Assembly: GCF_002726155.1 (NCBI RefSeq)
Contig: NZ_PBSH01000037.1
Span: 24,875-88,874 of the forward strand
Source of the DNA: Alcanivorax sp.
GTDB taxonomy: Bacteria; Pseudomonadota; Gammaproteobacteria; Pseudomonadales; Alcanivoracaceae
DNA: 64,000 nucleotides
Reading direction: 5' to 3'
Made by a program: the position numbers and the translations under genes. Below the pieces are notes generated by a model. The model was not told the DNA's origin and ran no database searches. It worked only from the letters and a program-made list of their open reading frames with translations. Below, piece after piece: positions 47,274 to 57,751 of this stretch (position 1 is the stretch's first letter; each line of letters opens with the position of its first letter).

Positions 47274-47414
47274 GGCAAACTCCAGTTTATTGTTGTTATA
47301 TCGGGCAAGCCCCGGCAAAGAGCCTGTATTTTTCACAACCGCCTGGCCGATTACAAGCGCCAAGGCGTCCCCCGTAGCCGGCGCAAACGCCGGTCAGGGG
47401 AAATTCAGCGTGGA

Positions 47415-47648
47415 TCAGAGCGGAATTTTATCGATACTGTCCGCGGTCCCATCAATGGCTCCGTCGACCTTTTCCAGCGCTTCATCAGCGGCATTACCCG
47501 CCACCGGGATAATCGACAGCACCGCCCCAACCACGGAACCGGCAGCCCCCACTAAACGCATGGGCGTGGTCGCCAGCTTGGTGAGGAAACAGCCACTGAG
47601 AACGGCGGCCAACAGGCCAATAACGGCCAGACGCATTACGGATTTCAT
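47415..47648 (-). CDS. Small lipoprotein (DUF6726-like)
   Basis: A 77-residue lipoprotein with lipobox LSGC (Cys20), then FLTKLATTPMRLVGAAGSVVG and a valine/proline turn VPVAGN; the tail is acidic. Pseudomonas has a similar small lipoprotein in the same place after purC. AGGAGAAGG precedes the ATG. Function unknown. Confidence 0.85.
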   Translation of the reverse strand: MKSVMRLAVIGLLAAVLSGCFLTKLATTPMRLVGAAGSVVGAVLSIIPVAGNAADEALEKVDGAIDGTADSIDKIPL

Positions 47649-47720
47649 ACCTTCTCCTTTTTTCTACTTATTATTGGGAGCCTGCCGGCACCGGTCGGCC
47701 CGGCAAGCGCCTGTCATTGA

Positions 47721-48437
47721 TCAGTACTCGAACGTCATCCCCAGACGCTTGCCCACTTCTTCGTAGGCTTCTACCACGCCACCCAACCCCTGGCGGAAAC
47801 GGTCCTTGTCCAGTTTTTCGCGGGTGTTCTTGTCCCACAGGCGACAACCGTCCGGGCTGAATTCATCGCCCAGCAGCACTTCACCATTAAACACGCCAAA
47901 TTCCAGCTTGTAATCCACCAGCAGCATTTCACCGTCCAGGAACAGCTGCTTGAGCACATCGTTCACCTGGAAGGTAAGCACCTTCATCTGCGCCACCTGT
48001 TCATCGGTGGCCCAGCCAAAGCTCTGAATATGGAAATCATTGACCATGGGATCCCCCAGGTCATCATCCTTGAGGAAGAATTCAAAGGTGGGCGGGTTCA
48101 GCTCCAGCCCTTCTTCCACACCCAGACGACGACAGATAGAGCCCGCGGCGATGTTACGCACCACACACTCTACCGGGATCATGTCCATCTTCTTGACCAG
48201 AGATTCCGTGGCGGACAGGGTTTTCTCGAAGTGGCAGGGAATGCCCGCCGCCTTCAGCTTTTCCATGATGGCCGCGTTAAACTGATTGTTCACCGCTCCC
48301 TTGCGCGCCAACGCCTCCTTTTTCTTGCCGTCGAAGGCTGAGGTGTCGTCACGAAACAGCATGATCAGCTTGTCCGCGTCATCGGTGGTGTACACAGACT
48401 TGGCTTTGCCGGCATACAACTCGTCGCGTTTTTCCAT
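47721..48437 (-). CDS. purC: SAICAR synthetase
   Basis: A 238-residue enzyme that joins aspartate to CAIR in purine synthesis. [36 protein letters not shown] and the late [21 protein letters not shown] motifs are all present at their usual spacing. It lies in the dapA-bamC-MBL-purC-lipoprotein run. Confidence 0.97.
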   Translation of the reverse strand: MEKRDELYAGKAKSVYTTDDADKLIMLFRDDTSAFDGKKKEALARKGAVNNQFNAAIMEKLKAAGIPCHFEKTLSATESLVKKMDMIPVECVVRNIAAGSICRRLGVEEGLELNPPTFEFFLKDDDLGDPMVNDFHIQSFGWATDEQVAQMKVLTFQVNDVLKQLFLDGEMLLVDYKLEFGVFNGEVLLGDEFSPDGCRLWDKNTREKLDKDRFRQGLGGVVEAYEEVGKRLGMTFEY

Positions 48438-48463
48438 GGAAAGGCCTATTACTCAGGTCAGTA

Positions 48464-49237
48464 TTAATGTACTTGCAGCCAGTCAAACCCTTCCGTCTGG
48501 CTGGCAACGCCAATTCGTTCACGCCCCTGGGTAATCACCCGTTCGACCGCATCCAGTGCGTGCCGGGACGTGTTGTTCTGTTCACTCAAGTGCGACAGCA
48601 CCAAATGTTGCAGGCGATCCACATTGGCCTGGCGCAGCAATGCCGCCGCCTGATCGTTGCTCAGATGCCCTAACATACCACCCACACGCCGTTTCAACGA
48701 TGACGGATACGGGCCAGACGCCAGCAACTGCGGGTCGTGATTGCATTCCAGCACCAGTGCATCACATTCCCGGTAGGCATCCACCACGTGGGGAGTAATC
48801 GCGCCCAGGTCCGTCAGTACCCCCACAGTGCGCTGCTGCCAGGAAAAACGGTACTGGCAAGGTTCGCGGGCATCGTGGGGCACCAGCACCGGCAGTATTT
48901 CCATGGCTCCCAGGCTGAATGTGCGGCCGGGGCGGATTTCCTGCCAGTCGGCACCTTTCAGGGTAGCGCGCTTGTCATGCACAGCGCTGGCCGTGCCAAA
49001 GGAGCTGTATACCGGGCATCCCACCTTGCGGGCCAGCGCCCCGGCGCTGCGAATATGATCACCGTGTTCATGGGTGACCAGAATCGCGCTGAGCTGTGCC
49101 GCCGTCAGGCCCAACCTCCCCAGCCGCGCCTCGGTTTCTTTCACCGTGAAACCGCAATCGATCAGCACCAGGGTATCGTCAGCCTGCACCAGCGTGGCAT
49201 TGCCTTTACTGCCACTACCCAGTGACGCCAGCTGCAT
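48464..49237 (-). CDS. MBL-fold metallohydrolase (YycJ-like)
   Basis: A 257-residue metallo-beta-lactamase-fold protein with the metal motif THEHGDH, a distal ECNHD and the final LSHLSEQNNTS. This is the YycJ/WalJ group, some members of which are 5'-3' exonucleases or phosphodiesterases. Start shares one base with the bamC stop (TAATG), so it is coupled to bamC. Confidence 0.9.
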   Translation of the reverse strand: MQLASLGSGSKGNATLVQADDTLVLIDCGFTVKETEARLGRLGLTAAQLSAILVTHEHGDHIRSAGALARKVGCPVYSSFGTASAVHDKRATLKGADWQEIRPGRTFSLGAMEILPVLVPHDAREPCQYRFSWQQRTVGVLTDLGAITPHVVDAYRECDALVLECNHDPQLLASGPYPSSLKRRVGGMLGHLSNDQAAALLRQANVDRLQHLVLSHLSEQNNTSRHALDAVERVITQGRERIGVASQTEGFDWLQVH

Positions 49238-49854
49238 TAATCGAGCTCGTCGTAGATTCGCTCGAGAATGGCCAGCCCCGGGGTTTTCTCCACCAGCGCG
49301 GTGCCTTTCTCGTTCAGGACCGCCACCTGGATACCGTTGGTGGTGTGGCTCAGTTTCAGCTGTGCTTCACGGGCACCCAACTCATATCGTTCAGGAACCT
49401 TAAGATAAAAGATGCCCACTTCACGATCGCGGTCACCCACCTTTAAATCGGTTTTCTTCAGGGCATCGCCCACATATTCCCACGCCCAGGCGTAGCGGGT
49501 GGACATCATGATGATCGGGTAGCCGTTGCCGTCACGGCCCAGCAGCGCCTTGGCCGACTCCCCTTCCGGAGCCGGCTCATCGTTTTCCTTGTCCGGCGCA
49601 TTCCCCAGCACCACCAGTTGCGGTGGGCGTGGCGGCTCGAAGCGGTCTTCATCTTCACGGGGAGCGGTCAACCGTTCATCCAGCCTCGGCACCGCATAGA
49701 GCGGCTGCTCACCAATAAAGACATCACCTTCCGGGACCTTTATCGGATCCGTCACGTCCGCTTTACGGTATTCCAGGCTGCTGTCCGGCAACCAGCTACA
49801 CCCGGTCACCAGCAGGGCGAGCGCAAGGGGGGCAAGCAACGCCGCTTTCTTCAT
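49237..49854 (-). CDS. bamC: Outer membrane assembly lipoprotein BamC
   Basis: A 205-residue lipoprotein with lipobox VTGC (Cys19), the SLEYRKAD region just after it, and the [10 protein letters not shown] stretch typical of the BamC N-terminal linker. It has only one clear helix-grip domain after the linker, so it is shorter than Escherichia coli BamC (about 344 residues) and like the short forms in other gammaproteobacteria. Overlaps dapA by four bases. Confidence 0.88.
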   Translation of the reverse strand: MKKAALLAPLALALLVTGCSWLPDSSLEYRKADVTDPIKVPEGDVFIGEQPLYAVPRLDERLTAPREDEDRFEPPRPPQLVVLGNAPDKENDEPAPEGESAKALLGRDGNGYPIIMMSTRYAWAWEYVGDALKKTDLKVGDRDREVGIFYLKVPERYELGAREAQLKLSHTTNGIQVAVLNEKGTALVEKTPGLAILERIYDELD

Positions 49855-50735
49855 TTAACCTCCAGCAGGCCGCATTGGCGCATGGTTTCACGCAACCGCG
49901 GCTGGGCCGCTTCTGACAGCGACACCAGCGGCAGCCGGATGCCTGCGTCAATCAGCCCCATTTCAAACAGTGCCCATTTCACCGGGATCGGATTCGCTTC
50001 AATAAACAGATCACGGTGCAGGGGTTCCAGTTCCGCATTCAGTGCACGGGCTTTATCAGCATCCCCGGCCAGAGCCGCCTCACACATGGCAGCCATTTTC
50101 GCCGGCGCCACATTGGCAGTCACAGAAATATCGCCATGGCCGCCAGCCAGGATAAAGTCCAGGGCGGTGGCATCGTCGCCGGAGTAAAGCATGAAGTCGT
50201 CACCACAACGCTCACGGATCTCGCGGGCCCGCTCCAGGTTCCCGGTGGCTTCCTTGATGCCAACGATGTTAGGCACCTTGCTCAAACGCTCCACGGTTTC
50301 CGGCAGCAGGTCGCAGGACGTGCGGCCGGGCACGTTATACAGGATCTGGGGGATATCCACGGCACGAGCCACTGCCAGAAAGTGCTGATACAGACCTTCC
50401 TGAGGAGGCTTGTTGTAGTAAGGCGTCACCAGCAGACAGGCATCCGCGCCATCGCGTTTGGCGTCGCGAGTCAGGCGAATGGCTTCTTCGGTATTGTTGG
50501 CGCCGGTACCGGCAATCACCGGAATCCGCCCCTTGGCCAGCGCCACCACTTCACGGATCACACTGTCATGCTCTTCAAAACCGAGCGTGGCGGATTCACC
50601 CGTGGTGCCCACAGCCACGATGGCGTGGGTGCCCTGCTCTACATGCCAGTTAACCAGCGAGCGCAAACGCTCCCAGTCCACGGACCCATCTGCACGCATG
50701 GGGGTCACCAAGGCCACTATGCTGCCGCGAATCAT
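49851..50735 (-). CDS. dapA: 4-hydroxy-tetrahydrodipicolinate synthase
   Basis: A 294-residue class I aldolase of lysine and diaminopimelate synthesis. The Schiff-base lysine is in VGIKEATGN, the tyrosine in [10 protein letters not shown], and GTTGESATL with [10 protein letters not shown] complete the site. ATG 50735 has AGGAG seven bases upstream; a longer frame to 50771 is unlikely. Confidence 0.96.
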   Translation of the reverse strand: MIRGSIVALVTPMRADGSVDWERLRSLVNWHVEQGTHAIVAVGTTGESATLGFEEHDSVIREVVALAKGRIPVIAGTGANNTEEAIRLTRDAKRDGADACLLVTPYYNKPPQEGLYQHFLAVARAVDIPQILYNVPGRTSCDLLPETVERLSKVPNIVGIKEATGNLERAREIRERCGDDFMLYSGDDATALDFILAGGHGDISVTANVAPAKMAAMCEAALAGDADKARALNAELEPLHRDLFIEANPIPVKWALFEMGLIDAGIRLPLVSLSEAAQPRLRETMRQCGLLEVK

Positions 50736-51085
50736 GACTGTCTCCTGTTCTGCGCAAACACTATGCGCCAATTAACCGCGACGCTTCCTGCCAGCAGGCG
50801 CTATCGTCGACCGAAGGGCGCTATGGTAAACCTCGCCCCCAAGGCGGACAAGACGCGAGTCCTTCGTTTCCCCCTGCAAAAGCAAGAGGAAGCGAAAAAC
50901 GGCAACGCCTTGAGGGCCCAGTGTTAAGACCTCCCACACCGGCAAGTGTTCAGTACTGGATGAACTGGGTAGACTGATTGGCCACACACGCCCCTGCAGA
51001 GGGCGAATGCAGCCCGGCATACCGATGTCTATCCCCCGGTATCGCAGGGCCATAAACAGATGGCCACCACTGATGGAGAGCAGCC
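50736..51085. other. Divergent region dapA/gcvR, no gene seen
   Basis: 350 bases, GC-rich, with promoters of dapA and gcvR and a direct repeat GGCGCTAT at 50798 and 50816. I see no riboswitch (lysine or glycine type) that I would support, nor a protein gene. Confidence 0.5.
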
Positions 51086-51613
51086 ATGGACCAGTTGATT
51101 GTCATTTCTGCCCTGGGCACGGACCGGCCCGGCATAGTGCAGGCCCTGTCCAAAGCCGTGCTGGAATATGATGGCAGCATCATGGATTCGCGCATGACGG
51201 TGCTGGGCGGCGAATTTGCCGTACTGATGCTGGTCGCCGGCAACGCGACCACCCTGGACAACCTGGAAGCCGGGCAGCAGCAGCTATCCGAACAACTGGA
51301 CCTGCTGATCACGCTCAAGCGCACCCGCGCCCCGGATGCTCGCCCTGCCGCCCTGCCCTATGAGGTAGAGGTCGTCGCCATGGACAACCCCGGCATCGTC
51401 CATGAAATCGCCAATTTCTTTTCCGCGCGAAATATCAATATTGATGATTTGCATACCGGCACCTACGCTGCGCCCCATACCGGCACCCGCATGTTCAGCC
51501 TGCAGCTGGTCCTGAGCATGAGCGCGGAGCACTCCGTGGCCCAGTTGCGCGATGCGTTCCTGGACTTCTGCGAAGCACGCAACCTGGACGCCACCATGAC
51601 GCCGAAGCGTTAA
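51086..51613 (+). CDS. gcvR: GcvR-type double ACT-domain protein
   Basis: A 175-residue protein with two ACT domains (residues about 3-75 and 92-165; [14 protein letters not shown] and [14 protein letters not shown]). In Escherichia coli GcvR binds glycine and blocks GcvA at the glycine cleavage operon. No gcvA or gcv genes are in this window. It is divergent from dapA and upstream of bcp, as in Pseudomonas. Confidence 0.87.
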   Translation: MDQLIVISALGTDRPGIVQALSKAVLEYDGSIMDSRMTVLGGEFAVLMLVAGNATTLDNLEAGQQQLSEQLDLLITLKRTRAPDARPAALPYEVEVVAMDNPGIVHEIANFFSARNINIDDLHTGTYAAPHTGTRMFSLQLVLSMSAEHSVAQLRDAFLDFCEARNLDATMTPKR

Positions 51614-51619
51614 AATCTG

Positions 51620-51647
51620 CAGCACGCTTCACGCAGCAAGCAACACG
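51620..51647. repeat. Heptad array, CNNCACG units (four)
   Basis: Units begin at 51620, 51627, 51634 and 51641, with core CACG (one CAAG) and variable pairs AG, TT, AG and AA. Reverse complement of the GCGTGNN type. It lies in the gcvR-bcp gap. Confidence 0.75.
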
Positions 51648-51685
51648 GAAAAATCATCAACACCATGAAAGAGAACAGGACAACT

Positions 51686-52162
51686 ATGGCACACCCCAAG
51701 ATTGGCAATCTGGCCCCCAACTTCAAACTGCCGGATCAGGACGGCAACCTGATTGAATTGCGGTCCTTCAGGGACAAGAACCCGGTGGTGATTTTTTTCT
51801 ACCCCAAAGCCCTCACCCCGGGCTGCACCACCCAGGCCTGCGGCATTCGCGACACCAAAGCCGAGCTGGAAAAGCGGGGCGTGGTTGTGTTCGGCATCAG
51901 CCCGGATGCCGTTGCTCGCCTGCCCAAGTTTATAGACAAGCATGAGCTGAACTTCACCTTGCTATCCGACGAAGATCACGCCACCGCTGAGAAATACGGA
52001 TGCTGGGGCATGAAAAAATTCATGGGCAAGGAGTTCATGGGGCTCATCCGTACCACCTTTATCATCGGCAAGAATGGCAAACTGCTGAAGGTGATGGACA
52101 AATTCAAAACCAAGTCCCATCACGACGATCTGCTAGCAGAACTGGATGCGCTAGAGATTTAA
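51686..52162 (+). CDS. bcp: Thioredoxin-dependent peroxiredoxin (BCP/PrxQ)
   Basis: A 158-residue peroxiredoxin that reduces peroxides. The peroxidatic cysteine is in YPKALTPGCTTQACGIRD (Cys in PGCTTQ) and the resolving cysteine five residues on (QAC), the PrxQ pattern. AGGA lies before ATG 51686; the ATG at 51665 has no site. Confidence 0.93.
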   Translation: MAHPKIGNLAPNFKLPDQDGNLIELRSFRDKNPVVIFFYPKALTPGCTTQACGIRDTKAELEKRGVVVFGISPDAVARLPKFIDKHELNFTLLSDEDHATAEKYGCWGMKKFMGKEFMGLIRTTFIIGKNGKLLKVMDKFKTKSHHDDLLAELDALEI

Positions 52163-52177
52163 AGCGACGTTACCAGT

Positions 52178-52206
52178 AAAAAAGGGGCGACTTGCGCCCC
52201 TTTTTT
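52178..52206. terminator. Bidirectional terminator
   Basis: Perfect 12-base arms AAAAAAGGGGCG and CGCCCCTTTTTT around ACTTG, between convergent bcp and perM-like genes. Confidence 0.92.
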
Positions 52207-52209
52207 GTC

Positions 52210-53301
52210 TCACGCCTCTGGCTGCGCCTCCTGCTTACCAGGAGAATAATCTGCCTGCCGGGGCCAGGCGTTGATCACCGCCTTGATCAGCGTGGCCAGC
52301 GGGATGGCGAAGAACACTCCCCACAGCCCCCATAACCCACCGAACAACAAAATCGCGGTAATAATCGCCACCGGGTGCAGGTTCACCGCCTCGGAAAACA
52401 GCAGCGGCACCAGAATATTGCCGTCAATGAACTGGATAATGCCGTACACGATCATCACCAGGGCGAAATCCCCGCCCCAGCCGAACTGCACATAGGCCAC
52501 CGCCGCCACCGGCAAGGTCACCACGGTGGCGCCAATATACGGCACCACCACCGAGAGTCCCACCAGCACCGACAACAGCACTGCGTAATTCATGTCCAAC
52601 AGCACAAAGGCAATAAAGGTTGCCCCGCCTACCAGCAGAATCTCAATCGCCTTGCCCCGCACATAGTTGGCAATCTGGCCGTCCATTTCCTGCCATACAT
52701 GGGACAGGATCCGCCGCTTGCTGGGCAGAAACCCCAGCATCCAGTTCACCAGCGTTTCCCGGTCCTTCAGAAAGAAGAACACCAGCAACGGCACCAACAC
52801 CAGAAACACCATGATTTCCACCAGGTTCGGGATCGACGCCAGCGACAGGGTCAACACCCCTTGCCCGGCTTCCGCCACTTCCCGCTGAATCACCGCAACA
52901 ATGGAATTCACCTGTTCCATGGAAATGATTTCCGGGTAATGCGCCGGCAACCCCCGCAACCAGATTTCCCCATTCTTGAGCACATGGGGCAACTGATCCT
53001 GAACCAGCAGCACCAGCTGCCGCCAGACCATGGGCAATAACACGACCAACGTGGCAATCAACAGCCCCATAAACAGCGTGAACACCAGCCCCACTGCCAG
53101 CATGCGTTTCACGCCCCGGCGCTCCAGCGCCCCCACCAGCCCCTGCATCAGGTAAGCGACCACCATGGCCGTGAACACCGGGGCCAGCATGCCGCCGAAG
53201 AACGCGATGGTCAGGCCAATGCCCAGTAGCAGGACAACCAGATACACCGCTTCTTCATCCGAGAAGTAGTTATCGGCCCAGTTTCTCAATATGCGTAGCA
53301 T
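52210..53301 (-). CDS. AI-2E/PerM family transporter
   Basis: A 363-residue inner-membrane protein with about eight hydrophobic helices and the PerM/TqsA family pattern: two N-terminal helix pairs, an amphipathic middle region, then VVPYIGATVVTLP and IQFIDGNILVPLLFSEAVNLHP. Possible substrates are small signals or ions; not known. ATG 53301 shares one base with the tusA-like stop. Confidence 0.9.
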   Translation of the reverse strand: MLRILRNWADNYFSDEEAVYLVVLLLGIGLTIAFFGGMLAPVFTAMVVAYLMQGLVGALERRGVKRMLAVGLVFTLFMGLLIATLVVLLPMVWRQLVLLVQDQLPHVLKNGEIWLRGLPAHYPEIISMEQVNSIVAVIQREVAEAGQGVLTLSLASIPNLVEIMVFLVLVPLLVFFFLKDRETLVNWMLGFLPSKRRILSHVWQEMDGQIANYVRGKAIEILLVGGATFIAFVLLDMNYAVLLSVLVGLSVVVPYIGATVVTLPVAAVAYVQFGWGGDFALVMIVYGIIQFIDGNILVPLLFSEAVNLHPVAIITAILLFGGLWGLWGVFFAIPLATLIKAVINAWPRQADYSPGKQEAQPEA

Positions 53302-53564
53302 CAAGGCTCCTGTGTGCCGCAGCGGATAACAAAACAGTAGCGGCCTTTGCTTTCCTGCATGCGAACTAGCTCATGACAGGATTGTCTCAGATAGGCAGGG
53401 ATATCACTGGCTGAGCCGGTGTCCGTGGCGATCACTTCCAGTACTTGCCCGGCGCGGAGTTGCCGTAACGCCTGCCGGGTTTTCAATAACGGCAGCGGGC
53501 ATTGTAATGTGGAGGCATCCACATGGAGATCAACCATTTGTTTGGATACAGGGTTTTCAGTCAT
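53301..53564 (-). CDS. TusA family sulfurtransferase
   Basis: An 87-residue protein with the TusA pattern: LDASTLQCPLPLLKTRQALRQL holds the active cysteine (CPLP), followed by VIATDTGSASDIPAYLRQ. Such proteins carry sulfur as a persulfide, for example to tRNA 2-thiolation or molybdenum cofactor synthesis. The start could also be ATG 53582. Coupled to the perM-like gene; divergent from bepA. Confidence 0.87.
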   Translation of the reverse strand: MTENPVSKQMVDLHVDASTLQCPLPLLKTRQALRQLRAGQVLEVIATDTGSASDIPAYLRQSCHELVRMQESKGRYCFVIRCGTQEP

Positions 53565-53689
53565 TGTAATCGCTTCATTCATCGCCGCCCTGACGGCATT
53601 ATAGTCACAAGCCGGGCATTGAATCAGTGCCCGCATAGCGATACCCGGAATTTCATGACCCGTTACTCGTCGCTGGACGGAGCCACAAC

Positions 53690-55126
53690 TTGTTGACGCT
53701 GTTTTTACGTACTTTTTTGCTGTTCGGCTGCTGCTGGCTGGCAAGCCCGTCTGCCGCCGATGACAACCTGCCGGTACTCGGGGATCCCACTGCCGCGCTA
53801 ATGTCTGCCGACCAGGAATACCGCCTGGGTCGGGCCTGGCTGCGCGGCCTGCGCGGGCAGACGTCCATCATGTCCGACCCCATGGTGCAGGAATACGTGG
53901 AAAGCCTGGTCTACCGCCTGGCCTCCTACAGCGACCTGAAAGAACCGAACCTGGATATCGTGGTCATCAACAGCCGCCAGATTAACGCCTTCGCGGTACC
54001 CGGCGGCGTCATCGGTCTCAACGCCGGCCTATTCCTGAATGCGGACAGCGAAGACGAAGTGGCCGGAGTGGTTGCCCACGAAATTGCCCACGTGAGCCAG
54101 CGGCACTTTGCTCGCCGCTACCTGGATTCGAAAAAAATGAACACCGCCGTGCTGGCCGCCATGCTGGCCAGCCTGGCCGTGGCCATCGCCGGTGACGGTG
54201 AAGCCGGCATGGCCGGTATCGCTGCGACTCAGGCCGGCGCCATTCAGGCCCAACTGGCCTACTCTCGCCAGAATGAACGCGAAGCCGACCGGGTAGGCAT
54301 GCAGACCCTGGCCGCCTCAGGCATGGACCCGAGCGCCATGCCGCGTTTTTTCGAGCGCATGCACGATAGCCAGCGTTTCTCTGGCGATCCGCCGGAGTTC
54401 CTGCTCACTCACCCGGTGACCGAAAGCCGTATTGCCGACAGTCGGGCGCGGGCACGCACCCTGCCACCGGCACGGTTATCCATATCCACCGGTTTTCTGC
54501 TGGCTCAGGCGCGGCTCAAGGCGGGGTTTATTACCTCTGACGATCAGGCCATTGAATACTTCAAACGCTACAGCAATGAGCGCAGTGCGCTGGGCCTGCA
54601 GGCGGCGCGTTATGGCCTGGCACTGAGCTACCTGCGCGCCAATCACTATGATCAGGCCCGCGAGCTGATGCAGGGGCTGGCCGATCAGTACCCGGACGAG
54701 CTCTGGTTCCGTCTGGGTCTGGCGGAAGTGGCACTGGATGAAGGCAACTACCCACTGACCATTAAAGAAACCGAGTGGGTACAGCGAATTTCTCCGGACA
54801 ATTACGCCGCATCCATCCTGCAAAGCAAGGCCTACCTGCGTAGCAAACAACCGGAAAAGGCCCTGCCGCTACTTAAACCGCTGGTCCATGAACACGCCAA
54901 TGACCCGCACATCTGGGACCTGGTTGCCGATGCCTACGGCAATAGCGGGGATACCGTGCGCGCCCTGCATGCCCGTGCGGAAAGCCAATTCCTGCGTGGC
55001 AACGATCCCAAGGCGCAGCAACAAATGCGTTACGCCCTGCGTGATGCAGAAAACGACTTCGCCCTGTACAGCAAGCTGAACGGGCGATTGCGGGAAATGA
55101 AGCGATTGTCCGAAGAGGAATTCTGA
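53690..55126 (+). CDS. bepA: Periplasmic M48 metalloprotease with TPR (BepA-like)
   Basis: A 478-residue protein with a signal peptide (residues 1-22), an M48 peptidase domain with zinc motif H130-E-I-A-H134 and Glu198 in NEREADRVG, and C-terminal TPR repeats (from about 300). BepA degrades or matures stalled outer-membrane proteins such as LptD. Start is TTG 53690, eight bases after GGAG, or the adjacent TTG. Confidence 0.93.
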   Translation: MLTLFLRTFLLFGCCWLASPSAADDNLPVLGDPTAALMSADQEYRLGRAWLRGLRGQTSIMSDPMVQEYVESLVYRLASYSDLKEPNLDIVVINSRQINAFAVPGGVIGLNAGLFLNADSEDEVAGVVAHEIAHVSQRHFARRYLDSKKMNTAVLAAMLASLAVAIAGDGEAGMAGIAATQAGAIQAQLAYSRQNEREADRVGMQTLAASGMDPSAMPRFFERMHDSQRFSGDPPEFLLTHPVTESRIADSRARARTLPPARLSISTGFLLAQARLKAGFITSDDQAIEYFKRYSNERSALGLQAARYGLALSYLRANHYDQARELMQGLADQYPDELWFRLGLAEVALDEGNYPLTIKETEWVQRISPDNYAASILQSKAYLRSKQPEKALPLLKPLVHEHANDPHIWDLVADAYGNSGDTVRALHARAESQFLRGNDPKAQQQMRYALRDAENDFALYSKLNGRLREMKRLSEEEF

Positions 55127-55234
55127 GCGAAGGGCGAGGATCCGCTGGGCTTTCGCCTGCCCCAACTCGCTCACCCCGTACCGGCCTGACACCACAACCT
55201 GTTACCCTGATCGCCTGTCAGGCCCGAGCCACTG

Positions 55235-56284
55235 TTATCCTTTCAATGATTGACCGAAATCCAGCATGCGGTTCAACGGCACCATGGCTTTCTCTGCCAG
55301 GCCCTCGTTCACAAAGATTTCCTGGCCCATGCCGTTTTCATCTTCCAGCACTGCCAGCATGTTCTGCAGGCCATTCATCGCCATCCATGGGCAATGGGCG
55401 CAACTGCGGCAGGTTGCCCCGGAACCGGCGGTCGGTGCTTCAAGGAAGGTTTTGCCCGGCGCCAGTTGCTGCATCTTGTAGAAGATGCCCTTGTCTGTCG
55501 CGACAATAAAGGCCTCGTTATCCATCTCGCAAGCGGCCTTGATCAGCTGCGACGTAGAACCCACCACATCCGCCATTGCCACTACCGAGGCCGGCGATTC
55601 CGGATGCACCAGAATGGCAGCGTCCGGGTACGCCGCTTTAAGATCATGCAGGCCTTTGGCCTTGAACTCTTCGTGCACAATGCACGCACCATCCCAGCAC
55701 AGTACATCAGCGCCGGATTTGTCGCGCACATAGCCGCCCAAATGCTTATCCGGTGCCCACAGGATTTTCTCACCGTTGCTGTCAAGATGCTCAATCAGCT
55801 CCACCGCGATGGATGAGGTAACCACCCAATCGGCCCGGGCTTTCACGGCAGCGGATGTATTGGCGTAAACCACCACGGTGCGGTCCGGGTGCTCATCGCA
55901 AAAAGCGGAAAACTCGTCTTCCGGGCAACCAATATCCAGGGAGCAGGTCGCTTCCAGCGTCGGCATGAAGACGCGCTTTTCCGGACTGAGAATCTTGGCG
56001 GTCTCACCCATGAACTTGACCCCGGCCACAATCAGCGTGGACGCGGGATGGTCTTTACCGAAACGGGCCATTTCCAGGGAATCGGACACACAGCCGCCGG
56101 TCTCTTCCGCCAGCGACTGAATTTCAGGGTCTGTGTAGTAATGCGCCACCAGCACCGCATCGCGCTGACGCAACAGCGCCTTGATCCGGTCTCGATAGGA
56201 TGCTCGCTGCTCATCACTGAGCGTATCGTCCGGCTCTACCTTGGCCAGGTGCGCCTGAACCCGTGCTTGTGCCTCTGCAGTCAT
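55235..56284 (-). CDS. nadA: Quinolinate synthase
   Basis: A 349-residue 4Fe-4S enzyme that makes quinolinate from iminoaspartate and dihydroxyacetone phosphate in NAD synthesis. [29 protein letters not shown] and the three cluster cysteines (in [17 protein letters not shown] and [10 protein letters not shown]) are present. It is convergent with bepA, as in Pseudomonas. Confidence 0.96.
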   Translation of the reverse strand: MTAEAQARVQAHLAKVEPDDTLSDEQRASYRDRIKALLRQRDAVLVAHYYTDPEIQSLAEETGGCVSDSLEMARFGKDHPASTLIVAGVKFMGETAKILSPEKRVFMPTLEATCSLDIGCPEDEFSAFCDEHPDRTVVVYANTSAAVKARADWVVTSSIAVELIEHLDSNGEKILWAPDKHLGGYVRDKSGADVLCWDGACIVHEEFKAKGLHDLKAAYPDAAILVHPESPASVVAMADVVGSTSQLIKAACEMDNEAFIVATDKGIFYKMQQLAPGKTFLEAPTAGSGATCRSCAHCPWMAMNGLQNMLAVLEDENGMGQEIFVNEGLAEKAMVPLNRMLDFGQSLKG

Positions 56285-56413
56285 TGCCTTACCGCCCGGG
56301 GTTTCCCCCTGATATCAACAACTTATAAAGTTAATACGAAAAATAAGGCGGGCATAATACCACAACATCAAGGAACCGCTGAATCACGGTCAATGACTCG
56401 CCCTGCAGTGACT

Positions 56414-56437
56414 AAAATGGGCGCGCCGGCGCCGCTT
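56414..56437 (-). terminator. Weak terminator after the six-gene operon
   Basis: A GGCGC/GCGCC stem with a four-base loop directly after the CFA stop on the minus strand, followed by a short run ending in TTTT. The stem is short, so this is tentative. Confidence 0.4.
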
Positions 56438-56438
56438 T

Positions 56439-57707
56439 TCAAGCCTGCAAGGAGGGCCGATAGGCAGGGCCTGCGGCCACCAGGTGTACCGTGCTGATGG
56501 CGCGCTCCAGGAAGGCCCCCTCGCAGTAGCACAGATAGTACTCCCACATGCGCACGAACCGCTCATCAAAGCCCAGCTCACGAATGCGAGACAGCGCACC
56601 GTGAAAACGTTGCCGCCAGTGATTCAAAGTCAGGGCGTAATCATGGCCGATGTCGTGCAGCTCCGTGGCCACCAGGCGAGTATGGCGGGTCAGGTTGTCG
56701 CACATCACCGACACACTGGGCAGAAAACCTCCCGGGAAGATATAGCGCTTGATAAAATCCACCTGTTTGAGCGCATAGTCATAACGCTGATCCGGCACGG
56801 TGATTGCCTGAATCAACAGCAGCCCCTCCGGCTTCAGGCGCTTGCCCAGCACATCAAAATAACCGGGCAAAAATTCCGCCCCCACTGCTTCAATCATTTC
56901 CACCGATACCACCCGGTCGTACTGGCCGGTCAATTCCCGGTAATCGTTTTCCAGAATGGTAATACGATCACCCAGCCCCGCATCAGCAACCTGCGCCCGG
57001 GCATAACGGGCCTGCTCACGGGAAATGGTTGTGGTGGTAACCGTGACGCCATAATGCTGCGCCGCATGCAGGGCCAGCCCCCCCCAACCCGTGCCGATTT
57101 CCAGCAACGTCATGCCTGGCTGTAATTGCAGGCGCTGACAAATCAAATCCAGCTTGTGCACAGACGCGTCTTCCAGAGAGGCTTCCGGGTGGGGAAATAC
57201 CGCACTGGAATACATCATGGTACGGTCCAGAAACAGGCTGAAAAAATCGTTACCCAGATCGTAGTGGGCAGAAATATTTCTGCGCGATCCCTGCAGAGAA
57301 TTTCGATTGTAGCGATGCAGCATCTTCAGCGCCGGCTTGGACAGGGAAGCAAAGCCCCCTTCCAGGGCTTGCATGGCATCCACATTGGCCGCGAAATAGC
57401 GAATCACCTTGACCAGGTCCGGGCTGGACCAACCTTCTTCCATAAAGGCTTCCGCCGCTCCCAGCGCTCCACCACTCATCATCATGCCGTAGGTGCGCCA
57501 GTCCGCCAGAACAATGTGTCCCGGGTCGTGAGACTGAGCACTATTGCCCAACATCACCGTATTGCCATCCGGCTCATCGATACGCAAACCGCCATGGGGC
57601 AGTTTCGCCAGCTGATTCAACACCAGTGTACGCGCCACCGACTGCGGCCAACTCAGTGTGCCGGCCTGGTCACCTTTATTGTCAGAGGCTTTATCGCCAG
57701 ACAGCAT
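56439..57707 (-). CDS. Cyclopropane-fatty-acyl-phospholipid synthase family protein
   Basis: A 422-residue SAM-dependent enzyme that adds a methylene or methyl group to double bonds of phospholipid acyl chains. It has ISAHYDLGNDFFSLFLD, the SAM motif LLEIGTGWGGLA, VSVEMIEAVG and the cysteine in YLCYCEGAF. It is the last gene of the operon with DUF1365 and the FAD oxidoreductase. Related sets elsewhere make cyclopropane or furan fatty acids; which product is made here is not known. GGAG precedes ATG 57707. Confidence 0.92.
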   Translation of the reverse strand: MLSGDKASDNKGDQAGTLSWPQSVARTLVLNQLAKLPHGGLRIDEPDGNTVMLGNSAQSHDPGHIVLADWRTYGMMMSGGALGAAEAFMEEGWSSPDLVKVIRYFAANVDAMQALEGGFASLSKPALKMLHRYNRNSLQGSRRNISAHYDLGNDFFSLFLDRTMMYSSAVFPHPEASLEDASVHKLDLICQRLQLQPGMTLLEIGTGWGGLALHAAQHYGVTVTTTTISREQARYARAQVADAGLGDRITILENDYRELTGQYDRVVSVEMIEAVGAEFLPGYFDVLGKRLKPEGLLLIQAITVPDQRYDYALKQVDFIKRYIFPGGFLPSVSVMCDNLTRHTRLVATELHDIGHDYALTLNHWRQRFHGALSRIRELGFDERFVRMWEYYLCYCEGAFLERAISTVHLVAAGPAYRPSLQA

Positions 57708-57751
57708 GTGTCTCACTCCCTGTTTCCTTCATCTTCATCGTATTCAGCGCG

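Noticed and set aside
50736..51085. A lysine or glycine riboswitch between dapA and gcvR
   Set aside because: I could not find the conserved cores of either class; only short direct repeats are visible.
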